Shown: positions 16,724 through 26,790 of the stretch, piece by piece
Position numbering within the stretch: the stretch's first letter is position 1
Layout: each line of letters starts with the position of its first letter
Source: Stutzerimonas chloritidismutans AW-1
Lineage (GTDB): Bacteria; Pseudomonadota; Gammaproteobacteria; Pseudomonadales; Pseudomonadaceae
NCBI RefSeq assembly: GCF_000495915.1
Contig: NZ_AOFQ01000018.1
Location: 1-64,000 of the forward strand
Length of the DNA: 64,000 nucleotides
Direction: 5' to 3'
The notes under the pieces: generated by a model
The model's input: only the letters and a program-made list of their open reading frames with translations
Database searches by the model: none
Told to the model about the DNA's origin: nothing
Position numbers and translations under genes: made by a program

Positions 16724-17563
16724 ATGGGTACAGCTGACTGGATCGATCTGAAGAAGGATGCCGAAACCGGTATCGAGACGATCCGTGCGCACTTCGAAGG
16801 TCATGCCTACGACCCGCACTTCCATGACAGCTACCTGATCGGCTTCACCGAACAGGGTGTTCAGCAGTTTCACTGCCGCCGGACGCTGCACAGCAGCACG
16901 CCAGGGCAGGTGTTTCTGCTCGAACCCGGCGAGCTGCACGACGGCCACGCGCCGACACCCGGTGGCTTCACCTATTCGATGCTCTACCTCGACCCGCACT
17001 GGATCGAGCGCGAACTGCGCGCGCTGTTCGAGGATGCGCCCAACCAGTGTCAGCCGGCATTCGCCAAGACGCTGGAAAGCGAGCCGGCGCTGGTGACGGT
17101 GATTGCCGACGCCTTCCAGGCCTTGCAAAGCCAGGACCTGCGCATCGTTCGCCAGGCCGCGCTGGACGCGCTGCTGGGCAAGCTGGCGCGGCACCTGGCA
17201 TGGCGACCGCGGCTGACTGCAGACCCACGCCTGCCGACTGTGGCGCTGCGGGCACGGGACTATCTGCATGCACACATGGACCAGGATCTGGGGCTGGACG
17301 ATCTGGCGCGGGCCACCGGTGTCGATCGCTTCAGGCTATCGCGGGCGTTCAAGGCGGCCTTCGGCCTGGCGCCGCATGCCTATCTGGTCCAGCTGCGCCT
17401 GGCCAAGGCCCGTCGCCTGCTCGCAGCCGGCCAGCCACCGGCGCTGGTGGCGATGAGCCTCGGTTTCGCCGATCAGAGCCACATGGGCCGCTGGTTCCGC
17501 CGCGCCTACGGGCTGACACCGGCGCACTACCGCAGACGCTGCTCGAATCTTCCAGACCGCTGA
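16724..17563 (+). CDS. AraC-family transcriptional regulator
   Basis: A 279-residue regulator with an AraC-type cupin N-terminus (HDSYLIGFTEQGVQQFHCR and VFLLEPGELHDGHAP) and a C-terminal double helix-turn-helix. The HTH region is LGLDDLARATGVDRFRLSRA, then LAKARRLLAAGQPPALVAMS and LGFADQSHMGRWFRRAYGLT. It is followed at 110 bases by a LysE-type exporter on the same strand. AraC regulators of this kind often control such an adjacent exporter, but adhP on the other side is an equally placed target. Confidence 0.88.
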   Translation: MGTADWIDLKKDAETGIETIRAHFEGHAYDPHFHDSYLIGFTEQGVQQFHCRRTLHSSTPGQVFLLEPGELHDGHAPTPGGFTYSMLYLDPHWIERELRALFEDAPNQCQPAFAKTLESEPALVTVIADAFQALQSQDLRIVRQAALDALLGKLARHLAWRPRLTADPRLPTVALRARDYLHAHMDQDLGLDDLARATGVDRFRLSRAFKAAFGLAPHAYLVQLRLAKARRLLAAGQPPALVAMSLGFADQSHMGRWFRRAYGLTPAHYRRRCSNLPDR

Positions 17564-17672
17564 GCCAACAGGCGCGAGCATTCGGGCATCCGCCACCCAC
17601 GGAGCCGACCAGCATGCCTCGCCTCGCCGCCACCCCCGGATCATTCGCCACGCTCTTCATGGAGCAGCCGTC

Positions 17673-18260
17673 ATGAGCCAGCTGCTGCCTTTCGTGCTGT
17701 TCGCCTTCGTCGCCTCGATCACGCCGGGGCCAACCAACATTCTGGTACTGAGCAACAGCTGGCGCTTCGGTCTGGGAGCAGCCATGCCAATCATTTTCGG
17801 CGCCTGCTCGGCTGCGGCATCGATCGTACTGCTGGTGGGCCTGGGTGCCGGCGAATGGTTGCTGCATCATCCGCAGTTGCAGCAGCTCATGAGCTGGCTC
17901 GGTCTGGCCTGGCTGCTCTACCTGGCCTGGCAGATCGCCCGCAGCCCGGCCGGGCCGGTCGAGGCCGACGCCGCGCCGCGCCGGCTCGGCGCGCTGGGCG
18001 CCGCCGGCCTGCAACTGGTCAATCCGAAGGTGTGGATGATGGCGCTGGCGGTGGTTGGCGTGTTCAGCGGCGGCGCTGCCGACGCGGGGCTTTACGCCAT
18101 TCACGCCCTGCTGTTCTTTCTGATCGCCCTGCCTTGCCTGGCAGCCTGGGCACTGCTTGGTGTCGGCGCGGCGAAGCTGCTGCACTCGGCAGCGCATATG
18201 CGCCGGTTCAACTACGCCATGGCGCTGCTCTTGGTGGTGTCGGCACTGCTGAGTCTGTGA
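17673..18260 (+). CDS. LysE/RhtB-family amino-acid exporter
   Basis: A 195-residue inner-membrane protein with about six hydrophobic segments. The family signature SITPGPTNILVLSNSWRFG lies in the first 35 residues and LVNPKVWMMALAVVG in the middle. LysE/RhtB proteins export amino acids or their derivatives, and the substrate cannot be told. The ATG follows GGAG. It is downstream of the AraC-type gene in the same direction and ends at a GC-rich hairpin. Confidence 0.88.
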   Translation: MSQLLPFVLFAFVASITPGPTNILVLSNSWRFGLGAAMPIIFGACSAAASIVLLVGLGAGEWLLHHPQLQQLMSWLGLAWLLYLAWQIARSPAGPVEADAAPRRLGALGAAGLQLVNPKVWMMALAVVGVFSGGAADAGLYAIHALLFFLIALPCLAAWALLGVGAAKLLHSAAHMRRFNYAMALLLVVSALLSL

Positions 18261-18271
18261 CCTGCATTACC

Positions 18272-18300
18272 GGTGGAAACGGCTTCGCCGTTTTTCCACC
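18272..18300. terminator. intergenic hairpin between convergent lysE-type and rhlE genes
   Basis: GGTGGAAACGGC-TTC-GCCGTTTTTCCACC forms a long, nearly perfect stem with a TTC loop and an internal T run. It sits between two convergent stop codons and belongs to the GGTGGA..TCCACC repeat family seen elsewhere in the window. It may end transcription in both directions. Confidence 0.6.
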
Positions 18301-18311
18301 CTGCGCTGCGA

Positions 18312-19637
18312 TCAGCGCTTCTTCGCCGGCTTGCCGCCGCCAAGGCTCGGCACCTTGCGAATCGGCCTGGCGTTGGGCTTTTCGCTCTCGTCGAACCAGT
18401 TGCCGAGATGAATCTTGCCCTTGCCGCCGCCGTCCTTCGGCTTTTTCGGTTTCTTCGGCTTCTTGATGATCTGCCCGCCCAGCGTGGTGGTCGGCACGCG
18501 ATGATCCGGCACGAAGCCCAGCTCGTCGTGGCGCGGCAGCACCTGGTTGATCAGGGTTTCGATAGCGGCGAGCTGATCGACCTCATCGGCGCTGACCAGC
18601 GATACCGCCTCGCCCGTGGCACCTGCCCGACCGGTGCGGCCGATGCGGTGCACGTAGTCCTCGGCGACGATCGGCAGGTCGAAGTTGACCACCTGCGGCA
18701 GATCATGGATGTCCAGCCCGCGCGCGGCGACGTCGGTCGCCACCAGCACCTGCACTTCGCCCGCCTTGAAGCGCTCCAGCGCACGCAGCCGCGAGGCCTG
18801 AGGCTTGTCGCCGTGGATCGCATCGCTGGAAATGCCCGCAGCCTGCAGCTCGTCCACCAGCTGATCGACACCCTTGCGCGTCTTGACGAACACCAGCACC
18901 TGGCCCCAGCGCTTGTCCGCCAGCAGATGCAGGAACAGCTCGGACTTGCGCTTCTTGTCCACTGGCACCAGCCACTGCTTGACCGTCTTCGCCGCGGCGT
19001 TGCGTGGGCTGACCTCGACCGATAGCGGGTCGCGCAGCAGCTCGCGGGCCATCTGCCGGATCGCCTCGGAAAAGGTCGCGGAAAACAGCAGCGTCTGGCG
19101 CTTCTTCGGCAGGGCGGCGAACAGCTGATCCAGCTCATCGGCGAAGCCCAGATCGAGCATGCGATCGGCCTCGTCCAGCACCAGCGCCTGCAGCTGGTTG
19201 AAGCCCACGGCGTTCTGCCGGTAGAGATCGAGCAGGCGACCGGGCGTCGCCACCAGCACATCAATGCCCTTGCGCAGCGCCATCATCTGCGGGTTGATGC
19301 TGACACCGCCGTACACCGCGTAGGTGCGCAGCGGCAGGTTCTGCCCGTAGACACGAAAGCTCTCGTGGACTTGCTCGGCCAGCTCGCGGGTCGGCACCAG
19401 TACCAGTGCGCGCACCGAATTGCTCGCCACCTTGGCGCCTTCCATGGTCAGGCGCTGCAGCAACGGCAGGGCGAAGCCAGCGGTCTTGCCGGTGCCGGTC
19501 TGCGCCGCCGCCATCAGGTCGCGGCCCTTGAGCACGGCGGGAATGGCTTCGATCTGCACCGGCGTCGGCTTGCGGTAATCGAGGGTTTCCAGGGTCCGCA
19601 GCAGCGGATCGATCAGGCCCAGGGTGGCGAAGGTCAT
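18312..19637 (-). CDS. rhlE: RhlE-type DEAD-box ATP-dependent RNA helicase
   Basis: A 441-residue helicase with all DEAD-box motifs. They are the Q motif (DYRKPTPVQIEAIP), motif I AAQTGTGKT, Ia PTRELAEQV, Ib TPGRLLD, II VLDEADRMLD, III SAT, V ATDVAARGLDI and VI HRIGRTGRAG. The tail is basic and lysine/glycine-rich (KKPKKPKKPKDGGGKGK), fitting RNA binding. RhlE remodels rRNA and mRNA structure. The start is the ATG at the first residue of the conserved fold (MTFATLGLIDPLL). Confidence 0.93.
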   Translation of the reverse strand: MTFATLGLIDPLLRTLETLDYRKPTPVQIEAIPAVLKGRDLMAAAQTGTGKTAGFALPLLQRLTMEGAKVASNSVRALVLVPTRELAEQVHESFRVYGQNLPLRTYAVYGGVSINPQMMALRKGIDVLVATPGRLLDLYRQNAVGFNQLQALVLDEADRMLDLGFADELDQLFAALPKKRQTLLFSATFSEAIRQMARELLRDPLSVEVSPRNAAAKTVKQWLVPVDKKRKSELFLHLLADKRWGQVLVFVKTRKGVDQLVDELQAAGISSDAIHGDKPQASRLRALERFKAGEVQVLVATDVAARGLDIHDLPQVVNFDLPIVAEDYVHRIGRTGRAGATGEAVSLVSADEVDQLAAIETLINQVLPRHDELGFVPDHRVPTTTLGGQIIKKPKKPKKPKDGGGKGKIHLGNWFDESEKPNARPIRKVPSLGGGKPAKKR

Positions 19638-19846
19638 GGCAGGCTCGCAGCGCCGTTTCGGCGGGATGAAAAAGGGCGGATTCTAGCAGCAGGCAGGGCA
19701 CATCGGCTCACCAGCCGATTGCAGGCGGGCCAGGCGATGCCTTGCTGTCACAGTTTCATACGCTACCGCGCTGGTAGCTGGCCAACGCCTGCCGCAGGAT
19801 AGGCAGAGCGCCGCGGCGCCGTCACATCAACCGCACGGAGACCCTG

Positions 19847-21542
19847 ATGGAAGCGCTACTCGCCCACGGCCCCTTCGCCGAATTCGCCCTGCTGCTGATC
19901 GTTTCCGCGGTGGTCGGGGCGATTGCCGTGAGCCTGCGCCAGCCACTGCTGATTTCCTACATCGTGGTCGGCATACTGCTTGGCCCGGCGGTGTTCGGCC
20001 CGGTCAACGCCGCCGAACAGATCCATCTGCTGGCCGAGATCGGCGTCGCCGTGCTGTTGTTCGTGGTCGGGCTCAAGCTGGACCTCGCGCATATCCGCAA
20101 TATCGGGCCGGTGGCGCTGGCCACGGGGCTCGGGCAGCTGACCTTCACCATCGTCTTCGGCTTCGCGCTCACGCTGCTGATGGGTAAGAGCACCATGGAG
20201 GCGATATACATCGCCGTGGCGCTGACCTTTTCCAGCACCATCATCATCGTCAAGCTGCTCTCGGACAAACACGAACTGGACTCGCTGCACGGGCGCATCG
20301 CCGTCGGCTTCCTGATCGTCCAGGACCTCGCCGTGGTGCTGGCGATGATGACCATGAGCGCCCTGCGCGGCGCCGGCGATGCCGGCTGGGCCGAGGTCTC
20401 GGGCTCGCTGCTACTGCGTCTGGCAGGTGCTGCGATCCTGATGTACGTGCTGATGCGCTACGTGCTGCCGCCGCTGGTCAGCCGCATGGCGCGCTCGCAG
20501 GAGCTGCTGCTGATCTTCGCCATTGCCTGGGGTACCGGACTTGCCGCGCTGGGCGACTACGTCGGTTTCAGCAAGGAGGCCGGGGCATTCGTCGCCGGCT
20601 TTTCGCTGGCCTCGACGGCCTATCGTGAAGCGATGAACGCGCGCCTGACCGGCATCCGCGACTTCATGTTGCTGTTCTTCTTCATCGACCTCGGTGGCCG
20701 GCTGGATTTCTCCACGCTCGGCCAACGAGATCCTGCCGGCCATCGTGCTGGCGCTGTTCGTACTGATCGGCAATCCGCTGATCGTCATGGCGATCATGGG
20801 CTACATGGGTTATCGCAAGCCCACCGGCTTTCTCGCGGGGCTGACCGTCGCGCAGATCAGCGAGTTCTCCATCGTCTTCGTCGCCATGGGCATCACCCTC
20901 GGCCATGTCGGGCCGGAAGCGCTGGGGCTGACCACGCTGGTCGGCTTGGTGACGATCATGCTCTCGACCTACATGATTCTGTTCTCACAACCGCTTTACG
21001 AACGGCTGGCGCCCTGGCTCGGCGTGTTCGAGCGCAAACGCCCCTATCGCGAGCTGGAAGTGGAGGCTCTGGGGAAGCCGCAGGGCCATCCGCGCATCAT
21101 CGTCTTCGGCCTGGGCCGCTATGGCTCGCGTCTGCTGCAGCAGCTGGCCGCGGCACGACTGCCGGTGCTCGGCGTGGATTTCGACCCGGAAGCCGTTCGC
21201 ACGCTGCGCGGCAGCAAGCTGCCGGTACGTTTCGGCGATGGCGAGGATCCGAGTTTTCTCGAATCGCTGCCGCTGCAGCATGCCGAATGGGTGGTCACCA
21301 GTTTTCCGCAGTGGGAGGCCAATCGCGCCTTTCTGCATGCGCTCAAGCATGCCGGTTTCCAGGGCAAGATCGCCGGCGTGGTGCGCGACGATCAGCATGG
21401 CAAGGCGCTGGATGCGGCCGGCGTCGCCCGCGTACTGAACCCCTTCACCGATGCGGCAGACTTCGCCGCGCGCAGCCTGATCGAAGAGCTGGGGTCGACA
21501 CCCAGACCGCCGACAGACCAGGTGCCCACACGCCCTGTCTGA
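19847..21542 (+). pseudogene. KefB/YbaL-like CPA2 cation:proton antiporter with RCK domain, frameshifted
   Basis: The first frame from 19847 gives a CPA2 antiporter (LLISYIVVGILLGPAVFGPV, GVAVLLFVVGLKLDL, many membrane helices). It loses homology at about 20720, after GGRLDFSTLG. A +1 frame then continues the helices (NEILPAIVLALFVLIGNPLI) into a C-terminal TrkA-N/RCK domain (RIIVFGLGRYGSRLLQQLAA). Together they would make about 565 residues, a normal length. The break lies in CTCGGCCAACGAG: one extra base or two missing bases (for example GC lost from GGCGCC). Either a true pseudogene or a sequence error. It would exchange K+ or Na+ for protons. Confidence 0.85.
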
Positions 21543-21611
21543 CCGGCGGACTTCAGTCGCCGCCAGCGCAGCCGTTAACCTGCAATCCACCGGCCCCAAT
21601 CGAGTGCGCCC

Positions 21612-22424
21612 ATGAGTTCGAGCAACACCAGCAGCATCCCTGCCCCAGATGCCTATCCGTGCCACGGCGCCGCCGAGCACGGCGCCTGCCCCAGCTGCGC
21701 CAGTGGCGAGCGTCTGGGCTTCGGCTTCAGCTACGCCTTCCAGCCGATCATCGATCTGCACGACCGGCAGATCTTCGCCCATGAGGCGCTGGTCCGCGGC
21801 GTCGGCGGCGAACCAGCCCCCACCGTGCTGTCGCAAGTCACCGAGCAGAATCGCTTCCGTTTCGATCAGGCCGGCCGGGTCAAGGCGATCAAGACCGCGT
21901 CCAGGCTGGGCATGCAGAGCAAGCTGTCGATCAATTTCATGCCCAACGCGATCTACCGCCCCGAGCTGTGCATCCGCTCGACGCTGGAAGCCGCCCGTGC
22001 CCACGATTTTCCCATCGAGCAAATCATCTTCGAGACCGTCGAAGACGAGCGCATCAACGACGGCAAGTGGCTGACCGAGGTGTTCCGCGAATACCAGCGC
22101 ATCGGCTTTCTCACCGCCATCGATGACTTCGGTGCGGGCTTTGCCGGGCTCAATCTGCTGGCCGATTTCCAGCCGGACATCATCAAGCTGGACATGGACC
22201 TGATCCGCGGCATCGACCAGAGCCGCACGCGTCAGGCCATCGTCCGGGCGACGGTGGGGATGTGTGAGGAGTTGGGTATCAAGGTGATCGGCGAAGGCGT
22301 GGAAACCGCCGACGAATGCAGCGCCCTGTTCGATCTGGGCATCTATCTGATGCAGGGCTACCTGTTCAGCCGGCCGCTGTTCGAGGCCTGTGGCCAGGCG
22401 GAACAGCTCGCCTGGCCGCAGTGA
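21612..22424 (+). CDS. EAL-domain protein (putative c-di-GMP phosphodiesterase)
   Basis: A 270-residue single-domain EAL protein. Key motifs are present: AFQPIID, EALVRG (the EAL itself), INFMPNAIY (metal Asn), IIFETVED, the DDFGAG loop, IIKLDMDLI with the catalytic Lys region, and VIGEGVET. It should therefore be able to hydrolyse c-di-GMP, though several positions resemble the divergent BLUF/YcgF-type branch. The first 30 residues carry CHGAAEHGACPSC, three cysteines that could bind metal or respond to redox. No membrane segment or other sensor is visible, so it is probably cytoplasmic. Confidence 0.85.
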   Translation: MSSSNTSSIPAPDAYPCHGAAEHGACPSCASGERLGFGFSYAFQPIIDLHDRQIFAHEALVRGVGGEPAPTVLSQVTEQNRFRFDQAGRVKAIKTASRLGMQSKLSINFMPNAIYRPELCIRSTLEAARAHDFPIEQIIFETVEDERINDGKWLTEVFREYQRIGFLTAIDDFGAGFAGLNLLADFQPDIIKLDMDLIRGIDQSRTRQAIVRATVGMCEELGIKVIGEGVETADECSALFDLGIYLMQGYLFSRPLFEACGQAEQLAWPQ

Positions 22425-22426
22425 GT

Positions 22427-23107
22427 TCAGCCGCGCAGCAGCTTGAGCAGTTCCTCTGCCGCCGCTTCCGATGAGGCCGGGTTCTGCCCGGTCACCAGCA
22501 GCCCGTCGACCTGCACGTAAGGCGCCCAGTCAGCGCCCTTGCTGTACTGGCCACCGCGTTCACGCAGGCGGTCTTCCAGCAGAAACGGCACCACCTCGGT
22601 CAGCTCCACACCGGCTTCCTCGCCATTGGTGAAGCCGGTGACCCGCTTGCCCTTGACCAGATACTCGCCATCCTTGCCGCGCACCTCGGTCAGTGCCGCC
22701 GGTGCATGGCAGACCGCGGCCACCGGCTTGTCGGCCTTGACGAAGGACTCGATCAGGGCGATGGAGGTCGGGTTGTCCACCAGATCCCACAGCGGGCCGT
22801 GGCCACCGGGGTAGAACACCGCGTCGAAATCCTCCGCCGAGACCTGATCCAGACGATAGGTGTTGGCCAGCAGCGTCTGCGCCTCGCCATCCCCGTTGAA
22901 GCGCTCGGTGGCCTCGGTCTGGGCGTCGGGTTCGTCGCTCTTCGGGTCGAGCGGCGGCTCGCCACCCTCGGGCGAAGCAAGCACCACCTGCGCGCCGGCA
23001 TCCATGAAGACGTAATACGGCGCGGCGAATTCCTCCAGCCAGAAGCCGGTCTTTTTGCCGGTGTCACCCAGCTGGTCGTGGGACGTGAGCACGATAAGAA
23101 TTTTCAT
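22427..23107 (-). CDS. DJ-1/PfpI-family protein (Hsp31-like class I amidotransferase fold)
   Basis: A 226-residue protein of the DJ-1/PfpI superfamily. The nucleophile elbow is AAVCHAPAALTEV, with the acidic residue region in DAVFYPGGHGPLWDL. This is the Hsp31/GATase1-like branch, whose members act as glyoxalase III or deglycase-type stress proteins. The start at 23107 follows an AGGAGG site, and upstream in-frame codons are ignored. It converges with the EAL gene, whose stop is 3 bases away. Confidence 0.88.
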   Translation of the reverse strand: MKILIVLTSHDQLGDTGKKTGFWLEEFAAPYYVFMDAGAQVVLASPEGGEPPLDPKSDEPDAQTEATERFNGDGEAQTLLANTYRLDQVSAEDFDAVFYPGGHGPLWDLVDNPTSIALIESFVKADKPVAAVCHAPAALTEVRGKDGEYLVKGKRVTGFTNGEEAGVELTEVVPFLLEDRLRERGGQYSKGADWAPYVQVDGLLVTGQNPASSEAAAEELLKLLRG

Positions 23108-23189
23108 GGAGCCTCCTTGTTGAAGCGCGACGTGAACAGTTGAGACTGCCGCCGCGGGCACATTGCTCCGCGGCCAAATCACATACATG

Positions 23190-23211
23190 AAAAAGGGCGC
23201 CGAAGCGCCCT
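23190..23211 (-). terminator. Rho-independent terminator of the chemoreceptor gene
   Basis: Read on the minus strand, GGGCGC-TTCG-GCGCCC is a perfect 6-bp stem with a stable TTCG tetraloop, followed directly by five T. It lies about 20 bases after the chemoreceptor stop. Confidence 0.9.
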
Positions 23212-23229
23212 CAAGAATCACCGTTCCGG

Positions 23230-25119
23230 TCAGATCCGGAAGCTGTCCACCAGCTGCTTCAGGCGGCGCGCCTGCTGATCCAGATCGCCGCAGGCGCGCA
23301 GGGTCGACTGCAGGTTCTCCACGCCTTGCTGGTTCAGCGTGTTGATCTCGGTGATGTCCATGTTCAGCGACTCGATCACCGCGGTCTGCTCCTCGGTGGC
23401 GGTGGCCACCGACTGGTTCATGCCGTCGATCTCGCCGATGCGCTGGGTCACCTCGCCGAGGCGCTCGCCGGCGCGGTCGGCGATGGAGACGCTGGACTCA
23501 CTCTGCCGCTGGCTTTCGGTCATGGTCTGCACCGAGGCGCCGGCACCGACCTGCAGCTGCTCGATCATCTGCTGGATTTCCTGCGCCGAGCTCTGGGTGC
23601 GATGCGCAAGGTTGCGCACCTCGTCGGCGACCACGGCAAAGCCGCGTCCCGCCTCGCCGGCCCGCGCCGCCTCGATGGCGGCGTTCAGCGCGAGCAGGTT
23701 GGTCTGCTCGGAAATGCCCTTGATCACCTCGAGAATCTGGCCGATGTCCACGGTCTTGGCATTGAGTGCCTCGATCTGCCCGCAGGACGCGCTGATCTTC
23801 GCCGACAGCTCGCGCATGGCGGCGATGTTCTGCTCGACCACCTGACGGCCGTCATCGGCCTGATGCCGCGCATTGCTGGCGTGTTGCGAGGCATCGGCGG
23901 CATTGCGGGCGATTTCCTGCGCCGCGGCACCCAGTTCGTTGATCGCCGCCGCGACGCTGTTGGTGCGGCTGGCCTGCTCGTCGGAGTTGGCCATCGAGGC
24001 ATTCGAGGCATTGAGCACGCGCTGCGCCACCTCGTGGACTTGCAGCGTGGTCGAGGACACTTCGCGGATCGAGGCATGAATGCGCTCGACGAAGCGGTTG
24101 AAGGCCATCGCCAGCTCGCCGAACTCGTCCCGGGATTGCACATCCAGGCGCCGGGTCAGGTCGCCCTCGCCCTCGGCGATATTGGCCATGGCGCGGCCCA
24201 TATCGGTAAGCGGACGCATGAGCACGCGGATCAGCATGCCCAACAGTGCCAGGATGAACGCCACCGCAACGACGGTGGCGATCAGCGCGGTGGTACGGAA
24301 GCTGGTTAGGCTGGCGTAGGCCTTGTCACGATCCAGCGAGATGCCGACGTACCATTTCACCGACGGCAACCCCTGCACCGGGCTGAAGCCCAGCACGCGC
24401 GGCGTGCCATTGAGTTCGGCCTCGACATAGCGGCTGTCGAGCGACGGGGTGTTCTGCGGATAGATGTCGCTTAGCGACTTCATCACCATCTGCTGGTTGG
24501 GGTGGACCAGCACCTTGCCATCGCCGCTGATCAGGAAGGCATAGCCCATGCCGTCGAAATCCAGCGCGTTGATGATCTCCACCAGCGCCTTGAGTCCCAG
24601 GTCGCCGCCGACCACACCAAGGGTCTGCGCCCCGCTCTTTGCCGGTGTCGCCACGGTGACCACCAGCTCGTTGAGCGAGGCGTCCATGTAAGGTTCGGTC
24701 AGCGTGGTGCCGTTCGCCGCGACCGCGTCCTGATACCAGGGACGCGTCCGCGCATCGTAGTCGGCCGGCATTTCCTCGTAGGGGCGCAGCAGGTAGCTGC
24801 CGTCCGCACCGCCGAGATAGGTGTACATGAACGTCGAGGTCAGGGCCGGCTGTTCCAGCAGGCTGGCCACTCGCTCCGCAGAACTGTCGCTCGCAATCGA
24901 CTGCGCCGCACTCTCTACCAGCAGGATGCGGCCCGACAGCCAGTTCTCGATGTTGCGTGCGGTGACCTCGCCCATTTCATCGAGATAACTCTCGAGATTG
25001 GCGCGGATGGCATTGCGCTGCAGGTAATCGTTGTACAGGGTGAACAGCGCGAAGGTCGCGATCACCACCAGCGAAGCAGCCAGCAGAATCTTGTGGCTGA
25101 ACTTGAGGCGACTGGGCAT
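23230..25119 (-). CDS. methyl-accepting chemotaxis protein, dCache_1 amino-acid type
   Basis: A 629-residue chemoreceptor. One transmembrane helix near residues 12-30 precedes a large periplasmic dCache_1 domain, then a second helix near 285, HAMP, and a cytoplasmic signalling hairpin with [17 protein letters not shown]. The ligand domain carries residues of the amino-acid-binding dCache signature: [13 protein letters not shown] (Tyr, Arg, Trp-Tyr), EPYMDA (Tyr) and GGDLGL (Asp). This predicts direct sensing of amino acids, as in PctA/PctB. It neighbours an amino-acid transporter gene and ends at a strong terminator. Confidence 0.92.
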   Translation of the reverse strand: MPSRLKFSHKILLAASLVVIATFALFTLYNDYLQRNAIRANLESYLDEMGEVTARNIENWLSGRILLVESAAQSIASDSSAERVASLLEQPALTSTFMYTYLGGADGSYLLRPYEEMPADYDARTRPWYQDAVAANGTTLTEPYMDASLNELVVTVATPAKSGAQTLGVVGGDLGLKALVEIINALDFDGMGYAFLISGDGKVLVHPNQQMVMKSLSDIYPQNTPSLDSRYVEAELNGTPRVLGFSPVQGLPSVKWYVGISLDRDKAYASLTSFRTTALIATVVAVAFILALLGMLIRVLMRPLTDMGRAMANIAEGEGDLTRRLDVQSRDEFGELAMAFNRFVERIHASIREVSSTTLQVHEVAQRVLNASNASMANSDEQASRTNSVAAAINELGAAAQEIARNAADASQHASNARHQADDGRQVVEQNIAAMRELSAKISASCGQIEALNAKTVDIGQILEVIKGISEQTNLLALNAAIEAARAGEAGRGFAVVADEVRNLAHRTQSSAQEIQQMIEQLQVGAGASVQTMTESQRQSESSVSIADRAGERLGEVTQRIGEIDGMNQSVATATEEQTAVIESLNMDITEINTLNQQGVENLQSTLRACGDLDQQARRLKQLVDSFRI

Positions 25120-25251
25120 TTAGGCGTCCGTATGACTGACTTGGGTGCGCATCCTGCGGGTGATGCCATCCATGATCTCAGTCAGCTTTTCGGCAAGTCG
25201 CCGCAAAACTTGCCCCTTCGGTTTTGTTCGTGACCTTTCGGGCACACCATG

Positions 25252-25282
25252 AAAAACGCCAGCCTCGCGGCTGGCGTCGTTT
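25252..25282 (-). terminator. Rho-independent terminator of the first NSS transporter
   Basis: CGCCAGCC-loop-GGCTGGCG is a perfect 8-bp stem with a four-base loop. On the minus strand it is followed by five T. It sits about 30 bases after the transporter stop at 25309. Confidence 0.88.
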
Positions 25283-25308
25283 CATGGCCCAGCAAGGCTG
25301 CGCTGGCG

Positions 25309-26769
25309 TCAGCGTCCCGCCAGCGCCGGCATCACCCGCGGACGCAACATCTCGCCAAGCACCGCCAGCGCACCGATCGCTCCGGCGATCCAGTACCAGC
25401 GCTGCAACGGGTCGAAGCCCAGCCAGCCAAGGGCATGCAGGAAGACCATGAGGATCAGCACCGGACAGACATAGCGCACCATGAACAGCCACAGCGCGTA
25501 GCCCAGCGGCGGCAGATTGAGCTCGTCGCGCATGATCTCGCTGCGCAGCGCGTAGCCGGCCAGCAGCACGGTGAAGATCCCGCCCAGCGGCATCATCCAG
25601 CGCGAGGTCAGGTAATCCAGCCAGTCGAAGAAGTTCTTGCCCATCGGCGTCCAGCCCGACATCAGGTTGAACGAGAGCATCGCCAGCAGGCTGATCACCA
25701 GCAGCACCACGCCGGAACCCATTGCCGCCTTGATCCGCGAAATGCCGTGCTTCTCGTTGAGGTAGGCAACGGTGGCCTCGATCATGGAGATCGCCGAGGT
25801 CAGCGCGGCGATCGACACCATGGCGAAGAACAGCACGCCGAAGGCCGTGCCGAACGGCATCTGCTGGAAGGCCAGCGGCAGGCTCATGAAGATCAGGCCG
25901 GGGCCGGCAGTCGGGTCCATGCCGTTGGCGAAGATGATCGGGAAGATCGCCAGGCCCGCCAGCAGCGCCACGCAGGTGTCGGCGATGGCGACCATGAAGG
26001 TGGTGCGGGCGATGGACTGGTTATCCGGGATGTACGAGCCGTAGGTGAGGATCGCGCCGGACGCCAGGCTGAGGGTGAAGAACGCGTGGCCGAGCGCGGC
26101 CAGCAGCGCCTCGCCGGTGATCTTCGAGGTATCGAAGCTGAACAGGAAGGCGAAGCCCTGATCGAAGCCGCCGCTGGTCACCGCATAACCCACGAGGATC
26201 AGCAGCAGCACGGCCAGCCCCGGCATCATCCAGCGCACCGCATTCTCGATACCCTTCTGCACGCCCTTGGCGACGATCCACAGGGTCAGCAGCGCAACCA
26301 GCAGGCTCCAGCCTCCGAGTTCCCAGGGGTTGGCGTTGTGCGCCTCGAACACCCCACCGAGCGCCTCGACGCTGGTGGCGGTCAGCGAGCCGTCGAGCAT
26401 CTTCACCGTGTAGGCGAAGGCCCAGCCGGCGACCACGACGTAGAAGCAGAGGATCAGGAAGCCGGCGGTCATGGCCATGCCGCCCACCGCCTTCCACAGC
26501 GGATTGCCGTTGTTCTCGCGGACCACCCGGCCGATGGCGTCGATCGGGCTGCCACGGCCGCGGCGACCGATGGCGATCTCGCACATCATCACAGGTACGC
26601 CGATGGCGAGGATGCACAGCAGGTACATCAGTACGAAGGCACCACCGCCGAACTCGCCGGTGATGTAGGGAAATTTCCAGATGTTGCCCAGGCCCACGGC
26701 GGAGCCGGTTGCCGCGAGGATGAAGCCCCAGCGCGACAGCCAGAGGTTCTTCGGTTTTTCACGAGTCAT
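25309..26769 (-). CDS. sodium-dependent transporter, NSS (SNF) family, first copy
   Basis: A 486-residue membrane transporter of the LeuT/NSS family, coupling Na+ to uptake of amino acids. The TM1 signature GFILAATGSAVGLGNIWKFP holds the Na+ and substrate-binding unwound region. About 11-12 hydrophobic segments follow. It is preceded by an A-rich CA motif right at the ribosome site. It lies downstream of hmgA-fah-maiA on the same strand with an 80-base gap, so tyrosine or another aromatic amino acid is a reasonable guess for substrate. A related paralogue lies at 31285. Confidence 0.9.
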   Translation of the reverse strand: MTREKPKNLWLSRWGFILAATGSAVGLGNIWKFPYITGEFGGGAFVLMYLLCILAIGVPVMMCEIAIGRRGRGSPIDAIGRVVRENNGNPLWKAVGGMAMTAGFLILCFYVVVAGWAFAYTVKMLDGSLTATSVEALGGVFEAHNANPWELGGWSLLVALLTLWIVAKGVQKGIENAVRWMMPGLAVLLLILVGYAVTSGGFDQGFAFLFSFDTSKITGEALLAALGHAFFTLSLASGAILTYGSYIPDNQSIARTTFMVAIADTCVALLAGLAIFPIIFANGMDPTAGPGLIFMSLPLAFQQMPFGTAFGVLFFAMVSIAALTSAISMIEATVAYLNEKHGISRIKAAMGSGVVLLVISLLAMLSFNLMSGWTPMGKNFFDWLDYLTSRWMMPLGGIFTVLLAGYALRSEIMRDELNLPPLGYALWLFMVRYVCPVLILMVFLHALGWLGFDPLQRWYWIAGAIGALAVLGEMLRPRVMPALAGR

Positions 26770-26779
26770 ACGTCACCTG

Positions 26780-26790
26780 TTTGTTGTTAT
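26780..26790 (-). promoter_or_regulatory. CA motif (Hfq/Crc site) in the first NSS leader
   Basis: The mRNA reads GATAACAACAAACAGGTGACGT before the ATG, so the AACAACAAACA run abuts the Shine-Dalgarno sequence. Such AAnAAnAA tracts bind Hfq-Crc and block translation during catabolite repression in pseudomonads. Confidence 0.7.
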
